In this document: in pieces, positions 1 to 4,875 of the stretch
Layout of the letters: each line of letters opens with the position of its first letter
Numbering within the stretch: position 1 is the first letter of the stretch
NCBI GenBank assembly: GCA_026785865.1
Contig: JAJAZG010000257.1
Coordinates: forward strand, 1 to 5,040
Direction: 5' to 3'
DNA length: 5,040 bases
DNA from: Pseudanabaena sp. CAN_BIN31
Lineage (GTDB): Bacteria; Cyanobacteriota; Cyanobacteriia; Pseudanabaenales; Pseudanabaenaceae
Program-made: the position numbers and the translations under genes
Notes under the pieces: model-generated
Seen by the model: only the letters and a program-made list of their open reading frames with translations
The model's database searches: none
What the model was told of the DNA's origin: nothing

Positions 1-222
1 AGATAATTGAGTATCAACTAAAATCAGCCGTCGAATCGATTCAGGATGCAGCGATCGCATTTCAACTAATGGATATTCATCCCGCAGCTATATAAATTCG
101 CGTATGGGCTTTTGCATACCACCTGTCAAGACGATCCGCGCCCCCTGATACAAACGTGCTGCACCAATTGCCGCCCCAAGCGTATCAAAATTTGCGGTAG
201 CATGACAAAGAATAATATCCAT
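1..222 (-). pseudogene. 5' end of DHH/CBS/poly(A) polymerase-type protein, interrupted by in-frame TAG, partial at window edge
   Basis: Reading leftward from ATG at 222, the peptide begins MDIILCHATANFDTLGAAIG and continues through RIVLTGG. From memory this matches the N-terminus of a large cyanobacterial protein family in which a DHH-type phosphoesterase domain is followed by CBS domains and a tRNA nucleotidyltransferase/poly(A) polymerase domain. The FDTLGAA stretch is the DHH motif I region. After 44 codons an in-frame TAG (bases 90-88) interrupts the frame. Family-like sequence resumes at once in the same frame (LRDEYPLVEMRSL, then RRLILVDTQ) and runs off the window; VDTQ resembles DHH motif II. 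Compared with my memory of homologues (FLALHRDEYPL), the junction seems one residue short. It is therefore a recent pseudogene, a sequencing error, or a gene with stop readthrough. No clear Shine-Dalgarno precedes the ATG. Family assignment is fairly secure; pseudogene status is less so. Confidence 0.65.
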
Positions 223-354
223 ATCTGAAGCACTGGCTTGTTAATAGGTGACGAGAATTACAAAGCCTTTTGTATTTTAGTTCAAGATTGTGTTGGTACA
301 AAAAGATAGGCGATCGTTTAAAATTAAACAAAAGATCGCAGGTTTTGTAACACT

Positions 355-567
355 ATGCAGATAAAAGAACTAACTATCGAACAATTTCGAGTACTTCTCC
401 GTGAAGTTGTGATTGAAATTTTAGAAGAGTATATTGATTTGGATGAAGGGAAAACGTTAAAAACTTCTGTTGTAGAGCGCTTATTCAGGCAGCAGCAACA
501 AGAAATAGCTAATGTTCCTGCCTCGCAAGCTATGCAAACACTGGGGATTAACTGGGATGAGCTATAG
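355..567 (+). CDS. Putative antitoxin of a RelE/ParE-type toxin-antitoxin pair
   Basis: This 70-residue protein is rich in Glu, Leu and Ile at its N-terminus (KELTIEQFRVLLREVVIEIL, about residues 4-23), which predicts an amphipathic helix. A Gln-rich middle and a tail ending in GINWDEL follow. I see no helix-turn-helix or ribbon-helix-helix DNA-binding motif. Small acidic proteins with this kind of start are familiar as conserved cyanobacterial partners of RelE-like toxins. The role is inferred mainly from context: its last 11 bases overlap the start of the toxin gene, the classic antitoxin-first layout with coupled translation. Its expected job is to bind and neutralise the toxin in the cytoplasm and perhaps to repress the operon. 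A weak AGG lies at 340-342. No promoter in 223-354 was convincing. Confidence 0.75.
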   Translation: MQIKELTIEQFRVLLREVVIEILEEYIDLDEGKTLKTSVVERLFRQQQQEIANVPASQAMQTLGINWDEL

Positions 568-817
568 CATTGAATTTACATCAGAAGCGATCGCCGATCT
601 TGGCAAAATTGATCGCATAAATCAATTACGGATAGCAAAGAAAATCAAATGGTTAGGAGAAAACTTTGAACAAATTACGCCGCTTACTCTGACTGGCAAC
701 CTGTCAGGATATTTTAAGCTTCGTGTTGGCGATTATCGAGTGATTTACACAATTAATCAATCGCAAAAAATCACAACTATTCAACAAGTCGGACATCGCC
801 GTGAAATTTATGATTGA
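557..817 (+). CDS. RelE/ParE-family toxin
   Basis: This 86-residue protein has the usual length and pattern of the RelE/ParE toxin superfamily. An N-terminal strand (MSYSIEFTSEAIADL) is followed by a helical segment (about residues 10-37). Then come the conserved strand pair YFKLRVGDYRVIYTI (residues 52-66) and the C-terminal signature GHRREIYD (79-86). Arg56, Arg61, Arg81 and Tyr85 stand where RelE-type mRNA interferases carry basic and aromatic catalytic residues. The closest subgroup is the RelE-like ribosome-dependent mRNA endonucleases, but ParE-type gyrase inhibition cannot be excluded. I chose ATG at 557 rather than the in-frame ATG at 512 because homologues begin directly at the first beta strand and the 11-base overlap with the antitoxin is typical. 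The longer start would add 15 residues with no family resemblance. Confidence 0.88.
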   Translation: MSYSIEFTSEAIADLGKIDRINQLRIAKKIKWLGENFEQITPLTLTGNLSGYFKLRVGDYRVIYTINQSQKITTIQQVGHRREIYD

Positions 818-1019
818 GAGTATGGCGATCGCGAATTGCTTGAGGATGTTGATTATGATGGGCACTTACTATTAATTTTACAAAAGCTTTATAAGATAGA
901 AAAGTGAATATTATATTAAACGAGCGCAAAAATATAAAATTGCGATCGCTATTGACAAGATAAATTGTTTGTGAAATATTTGAAATGTGCAACAAGAGAG
1001 TATCGAAAGCCTAGATTTT

Positions 1020-1111
1020 CGCCTTATGCACACGAACTCTATTTCTGACTTTTGGCTAACCTTATTAAATTTTAGCCAGCATTCAGCAATTTAGTTCGTG
1101 TTCTTAAGATG
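1020..1111. repeat. 92-base imperfect palindrome (long hairpin or MITE-like element)
   Basis: Both arms fold about a centre at 1065/1066. Outer arms CACGAACT (1031-1038) and AGTTCGTG (1093-1100) pair perfectly. ATT (1041-1043) pairs with AAT (1088-1090), CTGA (1045-1048) with TCAG (1083-1086), and TGGCTAA (1053-1059) with TTAGCCA (1072-1078). Counting base by base, 25 of 35 positions in the 1031-1065 arm are Watson-Crick pairs plus one G-T, and pairing continues outward with CTTA/TAAG (1023-1026 with 1105-1108). This is far more than chance. It could be a structured small RNA, a 5' leader of the HNH gene, a decayed miniature inverted-repeat element, or a weak terminator for the toxin operon. 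Nothing seen decides between these. Confidence 0.75.
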
Positions 1112-1135
1112 TTAATGATAACTTTGTAAAATCTT

Positions 1136-1156
1136 CTATCTTTTTTATGAAGATAG
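1136..1156. repeat. Small hairpin upstream of HNH gene
   Basis: CTATCTT (1136-1142) pairs perfectly with AAGATAG (1150-1156) around a 7-base loop. The right arm runs straight into the third copy of AGTTCGTG (1155-1162). A U-rich loop and no following T-run make it a poor intrinsic terminator. It may belong with the larger palindrome to its left as one structured element. Confidence 0.5.
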
Positions 1157-1199
1157 TTCGTGCTTATTTGATACTCCGTTGCTATTTCATCTCAATAGT

Positions 1200-1205
1200 A
1201 AGGGA
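1200..1205 (+). promoter_or_regulatory. Shine-Dalgarno of HNH gene
   Basis: AAGGGA lies 9 bases before ATG at 1215, the best ribosome-binding site in the window. It decides the start in favour of 1215 over an in-frame TTG at 1179, which has no such signal and would add 12 residues without family resemblance. Confidence 0.7.
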
Positions 1206-1214
1206 AATTTTCTC

Positions 1215-1478
1215 ATGAATCCAAAAAAGAAGAAACGTATAAAAGCCGAACTCGCATCGGATTATGGTGTGCGTTGTTGGTGGAACTGTTCAGTTGCAGA
1301 TCAATTCTCTTTTGAACAGCTAACTATCGATCATTTGAGACCGACAAGTAAAGGTGGTTCTGATTCTCCAGAGAACTTAAGACTTGCTTGCAAACAATGC
1401 AATCAATCTCGTGGAGATAGTCTTTCTCCACCCCAGCAGAGATACAGAAGTTCTTCTCTAAATGGCTACTCTAGCTAG
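1215..1478 (+). CDS. Small HNH endonuclease domain protein
   Basis: This 87-residue protein is essentially one HNH nuclease domain. A very basic start (NPKKKKRIK, residues 2-10) precedes the first zinc-knuckle pair CWWNC (Cys21, Cys25). The HNH core follows: LTIDHLRPTSKGG (residues 36-48) with Asp39-His40 as the metal/catalytic pair, Asn54 in PENL, the second zinc-knuckle pair Cys59/Cys62, and Asn63 (CKQCNQSRGD). All key HNH residues are present, so it is probably an active metal-dependent nickase or nuclease. After residue 68 only a short Ser/Pro-rich tail remains, with no DNA-recognition, RuvC or other domain. Stand-alone HNH proteins of this size are common in cyanobacteria and phages, and the target cannot be told. 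It is preceded by structured non-coding DNA and followed by a long inverted repeat, so it is likely a single-gene unit. Confidence 0.88.
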   Translation: MNPKKKKRIKAELASDYGVRCWWNCSVADQFSFEQLTIDHLRPTSKGGSDSPENLRLACKQCNQSRGDSLSPPQQRYRSSSLNGYSS

Positions 1479-1483
1479 GTTTT

Positions 1484-1537
1484 GATTAACTAAAAGCTAG
1501 ATATGAATAGCTGAACATTCTAGCTTTTAGTTAAATC
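1484..1537. terminator. Long inverted repeat, probable terminator between HNH gene and rnc
   Basis: The left arm TAACTAAAAGCTAGA (1487-1501) and right arm TCTAGCTTTTAGTTA (1519-1533) are perfect 15-base complements around a 17-base loop. GAT/ATC outside extends the stem after a one-base bulge. It begins 5 bases after the HNH stop codon. The stem is AT-rich and no proper T-run follows, so intrinsic termination would be modest. It would also serve as a stabilising 3' hairpin. Confidence 0.6.
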
Positions 1538-1582
1538 AATAAATTTATTCACAAATAATTTCTAACAAATAAGTTATAAAAA

Positions 1583-2266
1583 ATGCATAAACTTTTAATT
1601 TTTAAAGACGAAAAATTACTTCGTCGTGCGCTCACTCATCGTTCCTATGTCAATGAAAGTTTTGATGATTCAGGACATAATGAACGCCTAGAATTTCTTG
1701 GAGATGCGATTCTCAATTTTATTAGTGGTGAATATCTATACGACCACGATCCTGAGATGGCGGAGGACGAAATGACGCGCAGACGCTCAGCGCTTGTTGA
1801 TGAGAAACAATTAGCACGGTTTGCGACTGAAGTTGGACTTGACTTTAGAATCCGTTTAGGGCAAGGAGCAATTCGAGAAGGTGGCTATCAAAATCCCAAT
1901 CTACTCAGTAGCACTTTGGAAGCTGTAGTAGGGGCTTACTATCTAGATAATGATCGCAAAATCGAATCATTGCGTGATGTTATTAAAGAGCTATTTGATT
2001 CTGTACCACAGGGAGTAATGATTGTTCGTTCTAGTGTAGACTCCAAAAACAAGTTTCAAGAATTCGCTCAAGCGAATGGTGCAACAAGTCCGCCATCGTA
2101 TAAAACAGAAAAAATGGGTGGAACAGATCATGCTCCTGAGTTCGTCTCTAGAGTTTACATTGGCGATAAACCTCATGGAGAAGGTAAAGGAAAAAGCAAG
2201 AAGGATGCAGAAAAAAATGCAGCCGAGAACGCTTTGAGTAAGTTAAAAAAACGTGGTTCTATTTGA
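1583..2266 (+). CDS. rnc: Ribonuclease III
   Basis: This 227-residue protein is normal in length for ribonuclease III, the double-strand-specific RNA endonuclease that matures rRNA and trims structured or antisense-paired mRNA as a dimer in the cytoplasm. The nuclease domain spans about residues 1-140 and holds the family signature NERLEFLGDAIL (33-44). Glu34, Glu37 and Asp41 match E. coli Glu38, Glu41 and Asp45. Glu61 matches Glu65 and Glu113 (in TLEAVVGAYYLD) matches the essential Glu117. The residue matching Asp114 is Ser110, which is unusual. A double-stranded RNA-binding domain covers about 153-222, ending in the typical helix KSKKDAEKNAAENAL. An in-frame TAA two codons before ATG 1583 fixes this as the first possible start; no clear Shine-Dalgarno is present. 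Cyanobacteria often carry more than one RNase III, so this may be one of several paralogues. Confidence 0.95.
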   Translation: MHKLLIFKDEKLLRRALTHRSYVNESFDDSGHNERLEFLGDAILNFISGEYLYDHDPEMAEDEMTRRRSALVDEKQLARFATEVGLDFRIRLGQGAIREGGYQNPNLLSSTLEAVVGAYYLDNDRKIESLRDVIKELFDSVPQGVMIVRSSVDSKNKFQEFAQANGATSPPSYKTEKMGGTDHAPEFVSRVYIGDKPHGEGKGKSKKDAEKNAAENALSKLKKRGSI

Positions 2267-2278
2267 AGTCTAATGTAG

Positions 2279-2323
2279 AGATCGCGATCGCTTTTGGTTT
2301 ATCTAAATTAGTAATCGCGATCT
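2279..2323. repeat. Inverted repeat downstream of rnc
   Basis: AGATCGCGAT (2279-2288) and ATCGCGATCT (2314-2323) are perfect 10-base complements around a 25-base loop, starting 13 bases past the rnc stop. A HIP1 site (2284-2291) overlaps the left arm, so part of the match is owed to that repeated motif. It may act as a weak terminator or 3' stabiliser for rnc, but no T-run follows. Confidence 0.45.
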
Positions 2324-2368
2324 GACGACAAGGTTGTGAATATAACGCACACGAACCATTGATTTATT

Positions 2369-2710
2369 ATGAAACAATTTGCTTTTGTCAGCAATGCAGC
2401 CGAGAGAGAATATAAAGACTTTCCCAAAGAAATTCAACAGCAGTTTGGAACTAGCTTAAGAGCTATTCAAGACAATAAAAAGCCATTCTTGCCCATAGAC
2501 TCCCTTAGTAGTATTGGTGCTGGTATCATTGAACTTAAAATCAATGGCAGTCCAGCCTTTAGATGCGTTTATATAGCCAAATTTTTGGATTCTGTTATTG
2601 TCTTACATTCCTTTGAAAAGACAACTAATGGAGTAGATCGGCAAGCTATGCGAACTATTGAGAAAAGGCATCAAGAACTAAAATCTGAGCTAGACAACAT
2701 GAAAAAATAG
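2369..2710 (+). CDS. Gp49/HigB-like (RelE superfamily) toxin
   Basis: This 113-residue protein resembles the phage-derived Gp49-like/HigB toxins of the RelE superfamily. It has an N-terminal strand KQFAFVSN (2-9), then a helical segment FPKEIQQQFGTSLRAIQDNK (18-37). A central strand pair follows, GIIELKI and AFRCVYIAKF (52-72), then the hallmark VIVLHSFEKTT (76-86), and a C-terminal helix AMRTIEKRHQELKSEL (93-108). Arg65, His80, Phe82 and Lys84 are the conserved positions expected for ribosome-dependent mRNA cleavage. An in-frame TGA three codons upstream makes ATG 2369 the first start. No Shine-Dalgarno or convincing promoter is visible, which would keep expression low. Its expected antitoxin partner lies on the opposite strand, tail to tail, 6 bases away, rather than downstream in the same operon. 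Confidence 0.88.
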   Translation: MKQFAFVSNAAEREYKDFPKEIQQQFGTSLRAIQDNKKPFLPIDSLSSIGAGIIELKINGSPAFRCVYIAKFLDSVIVLHSFEKTTNGVDRQAMRTIEKRHQELKSELDNMKK

Positions 2711-2716
2711 CAATAG

Positions 2717-3040
2717 CTAGGCAGCTTTAGCAAAATCCTTGGTTTGAATCTTGATTGAAGCTCCTTCTAAACTGCCAGAAATAAATTCAGTCCTAAATCC
2801 AAGCCTATCAAGCATCGAAAACAGCATATCTAATGTGAATTTATCGATCTTTCCATTCACAATATCAGACACGCGGGGCTGAGTAACCACTAACTTCTTA
2901 GCAGCTTCAGTCTGCGTCCAACCCTTACTTTCGATAATGTCTCGAATCATAATCGTCAAATCAGCCTTTAAGACTGACTTACTAGCCAATTCAACCTCCT
3001 CGATCGCATGAAAAGGACTTTCATAAAATTTGATTGCCAT
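2717..3040 (-). CDS. XRE/HigA-like helix-turn-helix antitoxin
   Basis: This 107-residue protein is a DNA-binding antitoxin of the XRE type. Residues about 24-86 hold the domain. The helix-turn-helix is GWTQTEAAKKLVVTQPRVSD (residues 40-59), followed by NGKIDKFTLDMLFSMLDRLG (62-81), the pattern found in antitoxins that partner Gp49/HigB toxins. The N-terminal 20 residues (KFYESPFHAIEEVE) and a variable tail after residue 90 flank it. An in-frame TAA four codons upstream of ATG 3040 bounds the start. It is expected to bind the toxin encoded at 2369-2710 and to repress its own promoter. A near-consensus promoter at 3073-3101 and an overlapping inverted repeat fit autoregulation. The convergent placement relative to the toxin is atypical. 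The pairing is inferred from family and adjacency. Confidence 0.9.
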   Translation of the reverse strand: MAIKFYESPFHAIEEVELASKSVLKADLTIMIRDIIESKGWTQTEAAKKLVVTQPRVSDIVNGKIDKFTLDMLFSMLDRLGFRTEFISGSLEGASIKIQTKDFAKAA

Positions 3041-3058
3041 AGTTTCTGGTTATTCAGT

Positions 3059-3078
3059 TATAATACTTGTTGATTATA
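3059..3078. promoter_or_regulatory. Candidate operator for antitoxin autoregulation
   Basis: TATAAT (3059-3064) and ATTATA (3073-3078) form a perfect inverted repeat with an 8-base spacer. The right half is the -10 box of the antitoxin promoter and the left half lies just past the expected transcription start, so a bound dimer would block RNA polymerase. Arms of only A and T make a chance match easier, so this is tentative. Confidence 0.4.
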
Positions 3079-3101
3079 CAAAATTTTATATAATTCGTCA
3101 A
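3073..3101 (-). promoter_or_regulatory. Sigma-70 type promoter of the XRE antitoxin gene
   Basis: On the minus strand, TTGACG (3101-3096) and a perfect TATAAT (3078-3073) are separated by exactly 17 bases. Transcription would start near 3066, giving a leader of roughly 26 bases before ATG at 3040. This is the best promoter seen in the window, and the facing toxin gene has nothing comparable, in line with antitoxin being made in excess. Confidence 0.75.
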
Positions 3102-3265
3102 ATGTAAATTATAGTTAGTTGAGTTATTGCATATTCAGGTATTTGTGAAAGGCGGTCGCCTTCTCGCCATCTTTTTAACTGTGGTAGAAAACTTGCGATC
3201 GCTTGTTGGGAAATTAGAGGCGATCGCTAACTTCGCCACTTAAGTAGGCAAGTATAATTAAAACT

Positions 3266-3311
3266 AAAGCCCAAAAAGCTGTGGCGCACGCGCTACAGCT
3301 TTTTGGGCTTT
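3266..3311. terminator. Strong hairpin, probable terminator of the aldehyde dehydrogenase gene and member of a repeat family
   Basis: AAAGCCCAAAAAGCTGT (3266-3282) pairs perfectly over 17 bases with 3295-3311. The stem continues inward (one G-T, then GCG/CGC) to a tetraloop at 3287-3290. On the minus strand it lies 36 bases beyond the dehydrogenase stop codon and is followed by AGTTTTAATTAT, so it fits an intrinsic terminator. Being symmetric, it would also work rightward. The first 19 bases recur at 4820-4838 with one change, so it looks like a dispersed repeated palindrome as well as a terminator. Confidence 0.75.
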
Positions 3312-3346
3312 AAGGTTTCTTTTGCCTAGCTACTTAGGGTTGAAAG

Positions 3347-4738
3347 TTAGTTAACGAATTTTTTCAAGGTCTCAAGAGTCATAGTGTAAGGTGGATAGCG
3401 CCACTTGAGATCGAAGCGAAAAGAATTTTTGAGTATACTCTTGCGATGGGAAAATGTATCAAAACTTGCTTTGCCATGATAATTCCCCATACCACTATTG
3501 CCGACTCCACCAAAGGGAAGTTCGGGATTGCCAAGATGCATAATGATATCGTTGAGACATCCACCACCAAAGGATATTTCTTGGAGGATTTGGGCTTGAT
3601 TTCTTTTGTTGCTAGAAAAGAAATAGAGTGCGAGTGGTTTTGATTGAGCATTGACAAATGCGATCGCTTCAGAAATTTGCTCATATTCCAAAATTGGCAA
3701 AATGGGACCAAAAATCTCCTCTGACATAATTTTAGAGTTAGGGGAAACTTGATCAATGAGTGTGGGAGCAATGTAGCGATCGCTTTTATCACTCTGACCA
3801 CCGATTAAAATTTTCCCTTGATCGAGAAGACTAACTAGACGATCAAATTGGCGCTCATTAACGATGCGCCCAAAATCTGCACTTTGTTGGGGATTTTCCC
3901 CGAAGAAAGTTTTGAGGCATTCCAATAGCTTCTCAATTAGTGCTGGTTTAATACTTTTTTGTACCAATAGATAATCGGGAGCGACACAGGTTTGTCCCGC
4001 ATTATAGAACTTGCCCCAAATAATACGCTTAGCAGTGATGTCTAAATTACATGATTCATCAATAATACATGGGCTTTTACCACCTAGTTCTAGGGTTACA
4101 GGCGTTAGGTGTTTTGCCGCAGCTTCCATTACGATTCTGCCGATCGCGGTTCCACCAGTAAAGAAAATATGATCGAACTTCTCAGCGAGTAAAGCTTGAT
4201 TGGTTTCGATACCGCCTTCAATCGCGGAGACAAAGCTGGGATCGAAGTTGTTATTAATGATTTTGGCGATCGCGCTAGAAGTATTGGGCGTATGCTCAGA
4301 TGGTTTGAGAATCGCGCAATTACCTGCGGCGATCGCACCAATCAGAGGTTGAATCGTGAGGATAAAGGGATAGTTCCAAGGAGCAACAATCAATACTACG
4401 CCCAAAGGCTCAGTATGAATATAACTGGAGCTAGGAAATAAATTGATCGGAGTTCCCACTTTCTGTGGTTTCATCCAAGATTTGAGATATTTAAGAACAA
4501 ATTTAATTTCCGAAAGAGTCCCCAAGATCTCGCTGCCAAACGCTTCGATCATAGGCTTGCGTAGATCGGCGTAAACCGCATCCAAAATTAGCTGTTCATT
4601 GTCTTTAATCAGTTGTGAAAGTTTCTGGAGTTGCGAAACCCGAAAGTCATAATCTTTAGTCTTTCCCGTAGCAAAAAAAGCGCGTTGCTTGGCAATCATT
4701 GTTTGGATATCAAGACTGCTGGTAGGTATTGTCACCAT
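3347..4738 (-). CDS. Aldehyde dehydrogenase, class 3 / fatty-aldehyde type
   Basis: This 463-residue NAD(P)-dependent aldehyde dehydrogenase oxidises an aldehyde to the carboxylic acid. Motifs appear in order: PWNYP (120-124) with Asn122, which stabilises the thiohemiacetal; KPSE (145-148) of the cofactor site; FTGGTAIG (193-200); LELGGKSP (216-223) with general base Glu217; GQTC (248-251) with catalytic Cys251; and SEEIFGP (339-345), which binds the nicotinamide ribose. PFGGVGNSGMGNYHG lies near the C-terminus. Length and the C-terminal SFDTFSHRKSI pattern point to the class 3 group. Cyanobacterial members (such as Synechocystis Slr0091) act on fatty aldehydes and apocarotenals, so a role in long-chain aldehyde clean-up is likely but inferred. 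An in-frame TGA three codons upstream bounds ATG 4738. A weak GGA lies about 12 bases before it. It appears monocistronic. Confidence 0.95.
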   Translation of the reverse strand: MVTIPTSSLDIQTMIAKQRAFFATGKTKDYDFRVSQLQKLSQLIKDNEQLILDAVYADLRKPMIEAFGSEILGTLSEIKFVLKYLKSWMKPQKVGTPINLFPSSSYIHTEPLGVVLIVAPWNYPFILTIQPLIGAIAAGNCAILKPSEHTPNTSSAIAKIINNNFDPSFVSAIEGGIETNQALLAEKFDHIFFTGGTAIGRIVMEAAAKHLTPVTLELGGKSPCIIDESCNLDITAKRIIWGKFYNAGQTCVAPDYLLVQKSIKPALIEKLLECLKTFFGENPQQSADFGRIVNERQFDRLVSLLDQGKILIGGQSDKSDRYIAPTLIDQVSPNSKIMSEEIFGPILPILEYEQISEAIAFVNAQSKPLALYFFSSNKRNQAQILQEISFGGGCLNDIIMHLGNPELPFGGVGNSGMGNYHGKASFDTFSHRKSILKNSFRFDLKWRYPPYTMTLETLKKFVN

Positions 4739-4819
4739 AATTTGTCAATTCCGTAAATTTGATTTCTACACGTTTATCCTTTAATAATTTTAAGCCATCC
4801 CAAAAGCGTAAGGTTACAT

Positions 4820-4875
4820 AAAACCCAAAAAGCTGTGGGGGGGGGGGGGGGGGGGCCCCCCCCCCGGGGGGTTTT
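4820..4875. repeat. Damaged second copy of the 3266-3311 palindrome
   Basis: Bases 4820-4838 match 3266-3284 at 18 of 19 positions, including an unbroken CCCAAAAAGCTGTGG (4824-4838). The right end GGGTTTT (4869-4875) complements AAAACCC (4820-4826), as expected for the outer stem. The centre, which should hold GCGCACGCGC and the inner right arm, is instead a run of 19 G, then 10 C, then 6 G. It sits about 80 bases upstream of the dehydrogenase start. Confidence 0.65.

Larger units (their letters stand above)
818..1214. other. Non-coding stretch between toxin gene and HNH gene
   Basis: I see no credible gene in these 397 bases. The first 200 bases contain two HIP1 sites (825-832 and 942-949) and otherwise AT-rich sequence with no recognised motif. 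The right half is structured: a 92-base imperfect palindrome at 1020-1111 and a small hairpin at 1136-1156, listed separately. The octamer AGTTCGTG occurs at 1093-1100 and 1155-1162, and its complement at 1031-1038, so the three copies are exactly 62 bases apart. Confidence 0.6.
3041..3346. other. Non-coding stretch between antitoxin gene start and dehydrogenase gene end
   Basis: This 306-base gap holds the antitoxin promoter and candidate operator (3059-3101), two HIP1 sites (3195-3202 and 3220-3227), and a 14-base near-palindrome AAGGCGGTCGCCTT (3149-3162) that looks like a mutated HIP1 site. The strong hairpin at 3266-3311 follows. I found no gene in it on either strand. Confidence 0.6.

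Noticed and set aside
288..324. Possible promoter TTGTGT/TTGGTA with TAAAAT before the first antitoxin gene
   Set aside because: Spacings of 20-25 bases are too long and the boxes are poor matches.
818..907. Open 29-codon extension in frame after the RelE/ParE toxin stop codon
   Set aside because: The toxin already ends with the complete family C-terminal signature, so a stop there is expected; the extension resembles nothing known.
777..995. 72-residue minus-strand reading frame
   Set aside because: It overlaps the toxin 3' end antisense, shows no motif, and its part over the toxin is simply the complement of a well-supported gene.
1028..2356. GCACACGAAC as a direct repeat at 1028-1037 and 2347-2356 flanking the HNH gene and rnc
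   Set aside because: A 10-base match is expected several times by chance in 5 kb, and there are no transposase or target-site duplications.
3195..3227. GCGATCGC pair as a hairpin or operator
   Set aside because: Both are ordinary HIP1 sites, which are palindromic in themselves and abundant in the genome.
4196..4441. Plus-strand frame inside the dehydrogenase gene
   Set aside because: It is antisense to conserved dehydrogenase motifs and has no independent support.
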